Notes under the pieces: model-generated
Told to the model about the DNA's origin: nothing
What the model saw: the letters and a program-made list of their open reading frames with translations, nothing else
The model's database searches: none
Translations under genes and position numbers: made by a program
NCBI GenBank assembly: GCA_937894805.1
Contig: CALAYR010000065.1
Location: 1 to 19,518 of the forward strand
DNA from: an uncultured Acidimicrobiaceae bacterium
Lineage (GTDB): Bacteria; Actinomycetota; Acidimicrobiia; Acidimicrobiales; RAAP-2
Length of the DNA: 19,518 nucleotides
Direction: 5' to 3'
In this document: positions 1 through 7,558 of the stretch, one piece after another
How positions within the stretch are numbered: the first letter of the stretch is position 1
How the letters are laid out: every line of letters starts with the position of its first letter

Positions 1-814
1 CGAGGCCCCCACTCACGGCAGCGAGCGCAAGGTCTACGCGGCGCCACCAGATTTCGACGCGCGATTGGGCTTGCTGCCACGCCTCGTACTGCTGAGGGCG
101 ATCAAAGTGTTGGTCGAGTGCGGCGGCGCCAAGCAGGGAGAGTTCGGTAGCTAGTTGGGCGCGGTCAAAGAGTTCCTCGAATCCCGTTTGGTGGGCCTGG
201 TTCAGGGCTCGCACGGAACTAACAGCTCGATTGAGTTGACTCATAAGGAGTACGAAGACGAGCAGCGCGACGACTAGCAGAGTGCCTATGAGTAGAGGCT
301 CGCCCTGGACGACGGCACTCTGACGAGCCAGTACTTCCACAATGATTCCCACCGAAATCAGGAAGCTCACCACCGAAGCCACGAGCGGAACGGCAACTCG
401 GAGCCAAACGTCTTGGAGGTGATCGATGTCTCTGACGGACTGCTGGAGCAGTTCGGCCCGCGATGTATTGGCCGTACTGCGGAAGGACCACGTGGCTACG
501 CGTCGGGTCAGCCATACACGCCACTGAGTCACAGCTGCGAAGCCCAGCCGATGCGCGTTCATCCGATCGAGGTAGCGCAGCGGCGAACGAAAGAATGCCA
601 ATAGTTCGATGATGACGAGGGGAACGGCGATGCGCTGGAGCGGGTTAGCCCAGTGTTGTTGCGTCCACGCCAGACAGAGGAGGAGGGGGGCGCCAATACT
701 CAGGGCGTTGGCCGAAAGTTGGGCCACGGTCGTAGCGAGCAAGGATCGCAGTACGGTGCGACGAGATACGCCGGACGACTTCATCCACGTCACGAGAAGG
801 CGCCAACTACTCAC
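1..814 (-). CDS. CydC-like ABC exporter subunit, membrane domain (3' end cut by window edge)
   Basis: This is an open frame of 271 codons running off the left edge. It starts with GTG at 814, inside the stop of the upstream CydD-like gene (GTGA, 4-nt overlap), so the two are translationally coupled. The N-terminal residues form an ABC exporter membrane domain with hydrophobic helices near residues 25-50, 60-75, 140-165 and 175-195. The stretch around residues 78-140 resembles CydC-type subunits: RYLDRMNAH, then TQWRVWLTRR, then LLQQSVRDIDHLQDVWLRV, matching the family pattern 'ERL.SH..R...RvW' and 'DVD.Lq...LRv..P'. The nucleotide-binding domain must lie beyond the edge, so its motifs cannot be judged. 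CydDC transporters export small thiols and have been linked to haem and cytochrome bd assembly; that role is family knowledge, and no cydAB genes are visible here. A general heterodimeric exporter subunit is the alternative. Confidence 0.8.
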   Translation of the reverse strand, partial: MSSWRLLVTWMKSSGVSRRTVLRSLLATTVAQLSANALSIGAPLLLCLAWTQQHWANPLQRIAVPLVIIELLAFFRSPLRYLDRMNAHRLGFAAVTQWRVWLTRRVATWSFRSTANTSRAELLQQSVRDIDHLQDVWLRVAVPLVASVVSFLISVGIIVEVLARQSAVVQGEPLLIGTLLVVALLVFVLLMSQLNRAVSSVRALNQAHQTGFEELFDRAQLATELSLLGAAALDQHFDRPQQYEAWQQAQSRVEIWWRRVDLALAAVSGGL

Positions 815-2271
815 GCGCGCTCCAAGGCAATTTCTAGAGTGGGCGCACTCAGGATTCGACGATTATGGGCCGCTTCCAGCACGGCGAGATCGCCGTATCG
901 AGCTAGTTCATTCGCCACAGTGGTCAACGTCTCTTCGTCGAAGAGGCCGGCCACATCATCAATGGCGAGTAGCGCCACGTTGGCCAAAAGAGCGCGAGCC
1001 ATTGCGAGCCGGGCCCGTTCGCCGTCGCTGTACTGGGTGGCCGACGTCACGACCTGCTCGAGATCACTGAAGCGCGAACCCGAGAGTCCCAGGCCCGAGA
1101 GTACGGCGAGGACATCGCTGGTTTCTACGGGACGCTTAACGCAGAGATTGTCCCGCAGGGTGCCGGCGAACAGTTGGCTGTCAGCCTGGACCCAACCGAT
1201 GGGTTGAGACGTAATGGCCGACGTACCGCTGAATGGTGCCCGGAGTCCGACCAAGGTACGAAGCAGTTGCGTCTTGCCGACACCGGAAGGACCCGTGATG
1301 AGTACGCGGTCACCCGCCTGGATTGCTGCAGTCACCGGTGTCCGACTGGAGGGCACGGTGATCTCAGTGGAAGTAAGGAGTAGGGGCCCGACCGTGGAAG
1401 AGACGTGAGTAATCGGCGGTTCGACCAGCGTGCGAGCCCCTTGGGCGGCATTCTCGCGCTGGTGAAAGGCACTGGCCCACGCCCGCACCCGGGAGTTGAT
1501 TTCAACAACGAGCAAGAGGGCCAGAAGGCCGTGCTCGAGTGATCGACGGCCATGGAGGAGGTCAAAACCTACGACCATAGCGACGAGACCAATAGCGGCG
1601 CCGCCGATGAACTCGGTGATCAATGCGGAGCCCATGGCCACTCGAATCCCCTCGAGGTTGGTATGCGCGGAGGCCCGCGAGGCCGTGGCGACTCGCTCGC
1701 TCGCATAGTCAACAGTGCCGAGACTACGCAGGTCACTCATTGCGTCCAGTGTGCGCAGTTGGGTGGAGGCTAAAAGTGCTGTTCGTGAGGCAACGGCGAC
1801 GCTGGATCGTTCCGCTGCCCGGCCGGCACGCACGTAGAAGGGAATGCTGACTGCAATCAGGGCGAGAAAGATCACGGCCGATAACCAGCCCCCGAAGTAC
1901 CAAACGGGCACTAGACCCAGTAGCGAAGTCGCGGCCGAACTGGCGAGGTAGGCCACGCCGACCCCGTCGCGGACGGCCACTGCGGCACTATCCAGAACGG
2001 CGACATCGAGCCCGTTGGGGCGACGAACAAGTTGCCAGAGATGCTCGCGAGTGCGACGGTCCGTATCGTCACGCAGCCCGTGCAATGTGGCGCTGACGCC
2101 CCAGGCCACAACGAGGCGAAGGACTATCGCCATGAGAATGAAGATGAAGCCGTTCTGGTGGATACCCGTGAAGAGTTCGCCGATCCCGCGGGCGAAGAAC
2201 ATCGCAGCGCAGAGGACGGCGAGGGAACTCACCACCCCGAGAATGGACTCAAGTCGAGACGAGCGATTCAT
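811..2271 (-). CDS. CydD-like ABC exporter subunit (membrane domain plus ATPase)
   Basis: A 486-residue half-transporter. Residues about 10-285 are the membrane domain; residues about 300-486 are the nucleotide-binding domain. Visible ATPase motifs are Walker A GPSGVGKT (327-334), Q-loop Q362, a signature reading YSDGE (414-418) rather than LSGGQ, Walker B ending in D438 followed by D439 in place of the catalytic Glu, and H-loop H469. The end of the membrane domain (LLALLLVVEINSRVRAW, then AFHQRENAAQGA) follows the CydD pattern 'LLVLLLAPE...PLR...H...G.AA'. At 486 residues it is shorter than typical CydD (about 550-590), mostly in the ATPase half. ATG at 2271 overlaps the stop of the nuclease gene (ATGA), and its own stop overlaps the CydC-like gene. 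I infer a heterodimer with that gene. Asp in place of the catalytic Glu suggests slow hydrolysis at this site; the substrate is unknown. Confidence 0.87.
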   Translation of the reverse strand: MNRSSRLESILGVVSSLAVLCAAMFFARGIGELFTGIHQNGFIFILMAIVLRLVVAWGVSATLHGLRDDTDRRTREHLWQLVRRPNGLDVAVLDSAAVAVRDGVGVAYLASSAATSLLGLVPVWYFGGWLSAVIFLALIAVSIPFYVRAGRAAERSSVAVASRTALLASTQLRTLDAMSDLRSLGTVDYASERVATASRASAHTNLEGIRVAMGSALITEFIGGAAIGLVAMVVGFDLLHGRRSLEHGLLALLLVVEINSRVRAWASAFHQRENAAQGARTLVEPPITHVSSTVGPLLLTSTEITVPSSRTPVTAAIQAGDRVLITGPSGVGKTQLLRTLVGLRAPFSGTSAITSQPIGWVQADSQLFAGTLRDNLCVKRPVETSDVLAVLSGLGLSGSRFSDLEQVVTSATQYSDGERARLAMARALLANVALLAIDDVAGLFDEETLTTVANELARYGDLAVLEAAHNRRILSAPTLEIALERA

Positions 2272-3965
2272 TGCGCGGCGGGCATCTCGTCTCGGCTGGG
2301 AAGCAGTTTGGCTTCCGTATTAATCCAGTCGCGGAGATACCTCGTGGCGTGACAGTCGTCCTCGTTGTATTCGAGAATTCGCTGGCGTGAGGCCAGTGCC
2401 GTTTCATCACTGCTCGCCGTGGCCGTTTCGTACCAGACCATCGATGCCTCACCACCCGGGGCTTCGTCGCGCCAATGAAAACCGGCGTATGGGGCCAGCA
2501 CCTTGAGACCCAGGGGTCCTTCGGTCTGAATGCACTCTTTGGCCGTGTTGTGGAGGTCGACCCACTTGGGTGACGTGAGAAAGTTTGAGACTTCGTTCCA
2601 GGGAGGTGTAATGGCCGGCGTCAGAGACACGGCCCGGCGCATCGCACCATTTTCGGCCTGCTCGTAAAAGCAGTAGGCCGCAAAGGTCAGACCCTTGGTT
2701 TCACAGTCGCGTTGGAGACCGCTAAACCACGTCCAGAACTCAGCGAAGATGCGGCTCTCCGCCTCACTCGTGAGTTCACCCCACTCCACGAAGCTGTAGT
2801 AGCCGTCAGTCACACCATCAATCGGCGTTCGGGTTCGAACGGTGGCACCCCAGAGGTAGGTGTGATCGTTGTACGACTCCATGTCGACGTCGACTTCAAC
2901 ATCGGCCGTCGTGCACTGCATCTGTTCGGGCGAGACACGACGCAAGGGACCACCGCGCCACATGGCTCGCGCCTTAAAGATCAGGTCCGGGAGTTGCGAG
3001 AACTGCTTGCCGAGGTACTCCACGGGGTCGTGAGGTGCCGTGGCGCTCAGGACCGAGTTGTAGGCGGCTGCCGCTCGCGCCGAATCGAGCAGCGCGAGTT
3101 GGCGCCACGTCGTGATACCCGACTCTCGAAGAATGATCTGTTCGGAAAACTTCGTGAAGCGGACGAGGGAAATATCTTCACTCGCCGTCAGTATCTCGCT
3201 GCACGAGTTGGAGAAGGGGCAGTTATCGCATTCGCGGTGCCAAAAGGGGGTCGTGGGATATGCACCACCATTGACCCATGCCTGCTGGGCATCGAGCACC
3301 TCACGGCGCTCACGAAAGGCTTCGTCGTAGGTGGTCAGATTCCAACCCACGTTCTCGCTTTCGAGTTCGAGCCACCACAACGAACCGTTGCGGTCAATGA
3401 CGCCACCGACCCGTTCGCTATCTGCGAAACCTAATGCGTCCAGTGTCCGATACGTGTGACAGAGCGATAGTCCGGCGCGGGTAATTGTGTCGCTCCGTCG
3501 TGAGGTCATACCTTCGGTCCACGTACTGTCGGAGGGGCGGAGCGCATCGAGCTTCCCCGCTCGAATACGGCGAGTGGCGGCGGCGTCGGTGACCTCGATA
3601 TTACGAATGAGAATAGGTACGTAACGAAAGCCGCTCTCGGTTCGCCCGGTGCGAACGAGTACGTCTGCGTGGGCGCGTCGCTTGTTCACGGTGTCGTCGG
3701 GGAGTCGTGGAGCAATAATGACTTCCGTCCCGGCCGCCAATGCCTCGCGGGTCTCGGCGTAACTGGTGACAGCAACGGCGTCGGGATAGTTCGACGTTAT
3801 GGATTGACGGATACCTTCGGCGACCCGTTCGGCCTCACGAATCCGACGTTGGTACGTCTCGTCGATCTCGACCTCGTTGCGAACTTGGGGTCCGCCGCGC
3901 TCGAGCGCTACTCGGTGAGGGCATCGGCCAATTTCGCTACCGGACAACAGTTCATTGGCAGCCAC
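2268..3965 (-). CDS. TM0106-type RecB-like putative nuclease with C-terminal RNase H-like domain
   Basis: 565 residues from GTG 3965; this start has AGGA seven bases upstream, while TTG at 3971 sits too close to it. The N-terminal half looks like a RecB/Cas4-type nuclease: C15 plus C246, C249 and C255 (Cx2Cx5C) form the split cysteine set that binds 4Fe-4S in Cas4/AddB-type nucleases, and D101 (HADVLVR) fits motif II. The expected E/D-x-K motif near residues 117-121 reads PILIR, so this site may be impaired. The C-terminal half is a DnaQ/RNase H-like fold: D361-x-E363 (VDMES), D470 (WVDLHN) and Y533xxxD537 (EYNEDDC), all needed acids present. The family is predicted to process nucleic acid but its role is unestablished. 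It lies between two ABC exporter pairs, 9 nt after one and overlapping the next by 4 nt, so it is surely co-transcribed. Family assignment is firm; function is open. Confidence 0.87.
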   Translation of the reverse strand: MAANELLSGSEIGRCPHRVALERGGPQVRNEVEIDETYQRRIREAERVAEGIRQSITSNYPDAVAVTSYAETREALAAGTEVIIAPRLPDDTVNKRRAHADVLVRTGRTESGFRYVPILIRNIEVTDAAATRRIRAGKLDALRPSDSTWTEGMTSRRSDTITRAGLSLCHTYRTLDALGFADSERVGGVIDRNGSLWWLELESENVGWNLTTYDEAFRERREVLDAQQAWVNGGAYPTTPFWHRECDNCPFSNSCSEILTASEDISLVRFTKFSEQIILRESGITTWRQLALLDSARAAAAYNSVLSATAPHDPVEYLGKQFSQLPDLIFKARAMWRGGPLRRVSPEQMQCTTADVEVDVDMESYNDHTYLWGATVRTRTPIDGVTDGYYSFVEWGELTSEAESRIFAEFWTWFSGLQRDCETKGLTFAAYCFYEQAENGAMRRAVSLTPAITPPWNEVSNFLTSPKWVDLHNTAKECIQTEGPLGLKVLAPYAGFHWRDEAPGGEASMVWYETATASSDETALASRQRILEYNEDDCHATRYLRDWINTEAKLLPSRDEMPAAQ

Positions 3966-3972
3966 GGCCAAA

Positions 3973-3976
3973 TCCT
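3973..3976 (-). promoter_or_regulatory. Ribosome binding site deciding the nuclease start
   Basis: AGGA on the minus strand overlaps the stop codon of the preceding ABC gene. It sits seven bases before GTG 3965 but only one base before TTG 3971, which favours the GTG start. Confidence 0.5.
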
Positions 3977-5729
3977 ACGAGGCGCCGGGGATGTCGCTCC
4001 GCCAGCTCCGCCACAGAGCGGCGTACTCGCCATTATGAGCGAGAAGTTCGTCATGGGTGCCGAGCTCGGTAATCAAGCCGTCGATCACCACGGCCACTCG
4101 GTCTGCATCATGGGCCGTGTGTAGTCGGTGGGCGATGGCAATCACCGTTCGACCTTCGAGGACAGCACTGAGCGAACGTTCGAGGTGGCGCGCCGCCCGG
4201 GGGTCGAGCAGTGCCGTAGCTTCATCCAGCACGAGGGTGTGAGGGTCGGCGAGAACCAGGCGGGCCAGTGCCAACTGCTGGGCTTGGGCCGGAGTGACCG
4301 GGTGGCCGGTCGATCCCAGCTCGGTGTCGAGCCCTTCGGGGAGCCCCTCGACCCACTCCAGGGCGTCCACGGCGGCGAGCGCACGTCGTACGGCCTCGTC
4401 GTTGGACGATGGTCGCGCCAGGATGACATTGTCGCGAACAGTACCGATGAAGATATGGTGCTCCTGGGTTACGAGGGCTACGTGTTGGCGAATAGAGGAC
4501 AGCGGGAGGTTGGCCACCGACTCACCGCCAATAGTGATTGAGCCGCTGCCTGGAATATCAATCCCGGCAATGAGACGCCCGAGTGTTGACTTCCCGGCCC
4601 CTGACGGGCCGACAATGGCGAGCCGTTCACCCGGCTGAATGGAGAGCGATACCCCGTGCAGGACATCGTGACCGGCGCGGTAGGCGTAACGCACGTCGCT
4701 GATCTCAATCAACTCGCCCTGAGGTTCTCCGCCGTCGTGACTTCGGTCATCTTCAACTTCGGCTACCCCGATAAGGCGAGCTAGGGCCGTCTGCCCGATT
4801 TGCAGCTCATCGAGCCAAGCCACGATGCGGTCCAGGGGGTCAGTCATCTGTACGACGTACAAAGTGACGGCCGTGGCCGCGCCAATGGTGACGTGATGCC
4901 CGATGTAGAGCCAGCCACCCCACAACAGAGTTGTCGTGACGGCAAAGGAGAAGTTCGCTTCAACAATTGGGAACCACCAGAGTCGCATCGACAGGGTGTA
5001 GAGCTCGGCCAGGAAGGCCTCCCGGAGGCTCTCGTCGATACGTTCGGCTTGACGCTTGCTCAGTCGGAGGGCGTCGACCGTACGGGCCCCTTCGGCCGTC
5101 TCGGAGATTGCGCCGAACATTGTGGCGTACGCAATTCGTTCTCGCACGTAGCCCGGGGAGGCGTAGCGGAGGTATCGCTTGGTGGTAATGGCCAACACTG
5201 GCACAACGACCAGACTGGCGAGCGCGACGAGGGGGCTCGTAAGGAACATCGCCACCAACGTCAAGACGGTTTGAATGACTGCGACTGTCCACTCCGGCAG
5301 GGCAAAACGCACAGTGCGGTTCAGTGCTTCTATGTCATTCGTGGTCCGACTGAGCAGGTCTCCCGTGCCGGCCCGTTCGACCACCGAGAGCGGAAGACGT
5401 AAGACGTCGGCCAGGAACTCCTCTCGCAGAGTGGCAAAGACTCGCTCTCCGAGCGTGTAGCTACGCCGTCGGGCGACGTAGTTGAGAGCGGTATTAGTGA
5501 GAGACGAGAGCAGAAGCGCGATTACGAGCCAGAGCACCGCCCTTGAAGTCAAAGAGCCATCGCTAGCGCGTTGGACGAACTGACCGATGATGAAGGGTGC
5601 TGCGAGTGCGGCGGCCGAGGCGGCTCCGTAATAGGCCAACATGACGAGTGCCGGACGGCGGAATCGCTTGAGGAGTCGGCGAGCGTGTCGACGGACGGTG
5701 GCGTTCGTGGCGATAGGCAGGTTGGTCAT
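3975..5729 (-). CDS. ABC exporter half-transporter with intact Walker motifs but degenerate signature
   Basis: A 584-residue fused half-transporter: six-helix membrane domain (about 25-310) and ATPase domain (about 340-575). Walker A GPSGAGKST (374-382), Q-loop Q422, Walker B LVLDEAT with D502 and E503, D-loop ALLD and H-loop H534 are all intact. The signature, normally LSGGQ, reads VTPAQ (478-482), which should not contact ATP normally. The partner encoded just upstream (4-nt ATGA overlap) has the reverse pattern, so the two very likely form a heterodimer with a single hydrolysing site: this subunit's Walker A/B plus the partner's FSGGQ. It exports an unknown substrate across the cytoplasmic membrane, as in multidrug or lipid exporters of this class. 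The start ATG 5729 is fixed by the overlap. The stop TAG lies 9 nt before the nuclease start. Confidence 0.93.
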   Translation of the reverse strand: MTNLPIATNATVRRHARRLLKRFRRPALVMLAYYGAASAAALAAPFIIGQFVQRASDGSLTSRAVLWLVIALLLSSLTNTALNYVARRRSYTLGERVFATLREEFLADVLRLPLSVVERAGTGDLLSRTTNDIEALNRTVRFALPEWTVAVIQTVLTLVAMFLTSPLVALASLVVVPVLAITTKRYLRYASPGYVRERIAYATMFGAISETAEGARTVDALRLSKRQAERIDESLREAFLAELYTLSMRLWWFPIVEANFSFAVTTTLLWGGWLYIGHHVTIGAATAVTLYVVQMTDPLDRIVAWLDELQIGQTALARLIGVAEVEDDRSHDGGEPQGELIEISDVRYAYRAGHDVLHGVSLSIQPGERLAIVGPSGAGKSTLGRLIAGIDIPGSGSITIGGESVANLPLSSIRQHVALVTQEHHIFIGTVRDNVILARPSSNDEAVRRALAAVDALEWVEGLPEGLDTELGSTGHPVTPAQAQQLALARLVLADPHTLVLDEATALLDPRAARHLERSLSAVLEGRTVIAIAHRLHTAHDADRVAVVIDGLITELGTHDELLAHNGEYAALWRSWRSDIPGAS

Positions 5730-7447
5730 TCGTCGCCCCGCAGAATCATCGATCGATACCAGTCGTGGCGGATGAGTAGTTCTTCGTGCGAACCACGAGC
5801 GGCGACGACACCATCACGCAGCACGATGACCTCATCAACCTTTTCCAACAGGAGGGGACTCGTCGTGGCAATTAGTGTGGTGCGACCTTCGCGAGCATCA
5901 CGAATGTTTCGTGCAATTCGCCCTTCGGTGTGGGTGTCGACGGCCGAGGTGGGCTCGACGAGGATGAGCAGGTCGGCTTCGGTCAACAGAGCTCGAGTGA
6001 GTGCGAGTCGTTGACGCTGCCCTCCTGAGAACGAACGACCTCGTTCCTCGACTGTCGCGTCGAGGCCGTCTTCAAGGGCGTCAAGAACATCGAGAGCGCT
6101 GGCCGAAGTAATGGCGCTCATGATGTCGCCCTCGGTTGCCGTCTCGTGCGGGTTGAGTTCACTGCGAAGCTGACCAGTAAAGAGGCGGGGCTCGATTTCG
6201 CTGACGACGATGTGCCGGCGTACGTCGCCGATGGCGTACGACGTGATTGGCACTGCATCCAACGTGACCTCATCAACGTCAGTGGTGAACCAGCCGAGAC
6301 GATCGGTCACCTCAGCCGCTTCGGCCGGGGTCTCGGTAACCAGAGCCGCCAGTGTGCCCCGGTCAAGCGAGATTCCCGTTCGGCGATCGCTGAAACGTTC
6401 AATGGAACTCGGCCACGTCAGACCCGGCTTGTCGGTCACCATCGGGGGAATATTCAATATGCCGATGACCTTGCGAGCGCCAACCAAGGCTCTCGTTCCG
6501 GCGATGACGTACTCAATCGCCGTACGAAGCGGCATGGTTAAAAAGGTGGCGTAGCCGAAGAATGCGACGAGCTGGCCGGCTTGAAGTTGACCACTGATGA
6601 CTTCGTGGGCGCCGAAGTAAGTGATGACGGCCGTCAAGATGGCCGGCAGGAGAATTTGGCCCGATTCGAGCGCCGACTGGGGCTTGGAGACTTCGATTCC
6701 CGCGCGCTCCACCGAGCGACTCATAGTGACGTAGTTGTCGAGGAAGACGTCTTCGCCCCCAATGCCGCGAAGAATTCGAAGCCCGGCCACCGTGTCTGAT
6801 CCCAAAGCGGCTAGCTTGCCCGAGACGTCACGTTGCGCTCGCTGGCGTTCGTGAAGTGGCTTCATCAACGGGCGAGTCGCCGAAGTCAAGATCGGCACGC
6901 CAATCAAGACGATGAGTCCCAGTTTGACGGATGTCGAGAGCAAGATAACGCTCACAACGAGCCACGAGACCAAGGCGCCGATAAAACGCGGGATGACGTC
7001 AAAGGCGCCCCCAACTCGCATGGCGTCCATCGAGACGGTGCCGACTATGTCGCCCGGTTGGATTTCATTCGTTATGGCGGTACCGGCGATGGAGAGGTGT
7101 CGACCGACAAGCTGAATTGAACGGTACGTAGCACTGAGCCAGTTAGACACGGCAAGTTGATGGCGGATTGCACCGCTGAGTGCCTGAATGACCCCAAGTC
7201 CCAACACGATGGCTGCCGACCGGAGTAAGGAGGCGGAATCTCGGTGCTTCATGCCGTGGTCGATGGCGGAACCAACGGCTGACCACAACAGGGCCTGCGA
7301 GAGCATCCAGGTGATGCCGAAGAAGACCCCAGCAAAAATCAACCATTTCTGTTGGCGTCCGAGCCAGAGGAGGTAGCGCAACGGGGTGGCAGTATTCGGA
7401 GTGCCGGGGTCAACTAATGGGAGTTCTTTATACGGCAGAAGAGGCAT
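5726..7447 (-). CDS. ABC exporter half-transporter with degenerate Walker A, Walker B and H-loop
   Basis: A 573-residue fused half-transporter, first gene of the minus-strand operon. The membrane domain spans about residues 25-325 and is ordinary. In the ATPase domain the P-loop is gone: where GxxGxGKS/T belongs (about 370-381) the protein reads VTETPAEAAEVT, with no Lys. The Q-loop Gln appears to be E417, the Walker B Asp is V497 (LILVEPTSAVD), with E498 retained, and the H-loop His is Thr/Ser near 529-530. The signature FSGGQ (473-477) and its following RQRLALTRALL helix are perfect. It therefore should not bind ATP normally at its own site but can complete the site of the partner at 3975-5729. 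ATG 7447 has no clear Shine-Dalgarno. The 111-nt gap upstream (7448-7558) must hold the operon promoter if there is one; I could not place -35/-10 boxes there with confidence. Confidence 0.92.
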   Translation of the reverse strand: MPLLPYKELPLVDPGTPNTATPLRYLLWLGRQQKWLIFAGVFFGITWMLSQALLWSAVGSAIDHGMKHRDSASLLRSAAIVLGLGVIQALSGAIRHQLAVSNWLSATYRSIQLVGRHLSIAGTAITNEIQPGDIVGTVSMDAMRVGGAFDVIPRFIGALVSWLVVSVILLSTSVKLGLIVLIGVPILTSATRPLMKPLHERQRAQRDVSGKLAALGSDTVAGLRILRGIGGEDVFLDNYVTMSRSVERAGIEVSKPQSALESGQILLPAILTAVITYFGAHEVISGQLQAGQLVAFFGYATFLTMPLRTAIEYVIAGTRALVGARKVIGILNIPPMVTDKPGLTWPSSIERFSDRRTGISLDRGTLAALVTETPAEAAEVTDRLGWFTTDVDEVTLDAVPITSYAIGDVRRHIVVSEIEPRLFTGQLRSELNPHETATEGDIMSAITSASALDVLDALEDGLDATVEERGRSFSGGQRQRLALTRALLTEADLLILVEPTSAVDTHTEGRIARNIRDAREGRTTLIATTSPLLLEKVDEVIVLRDGVVAARGSHEELLIRHDWYRSMILRGDE

Positions 7448-7558
7448 AAATGTCGTTTTTCGCTAGAAGATAAGACTAGTTGTCAGGCCAGATACGACCC
7501 TCGGCACGGAGCGAGCACTTGCCCCTCAACCGTCAACGCAACCTGCTTCGCTGATGCC

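Noticed and set aside
2712..3434. Plus-strand open frame of 240 codons
   Set aside because: Antisense to the RecB-like nuclease, with no recognisable domain.
4800..5402. Plus-strand open frame of 200 codons
   Set aside because: Antisense to the ABC exporter membrane domain; low-complexity charged product.
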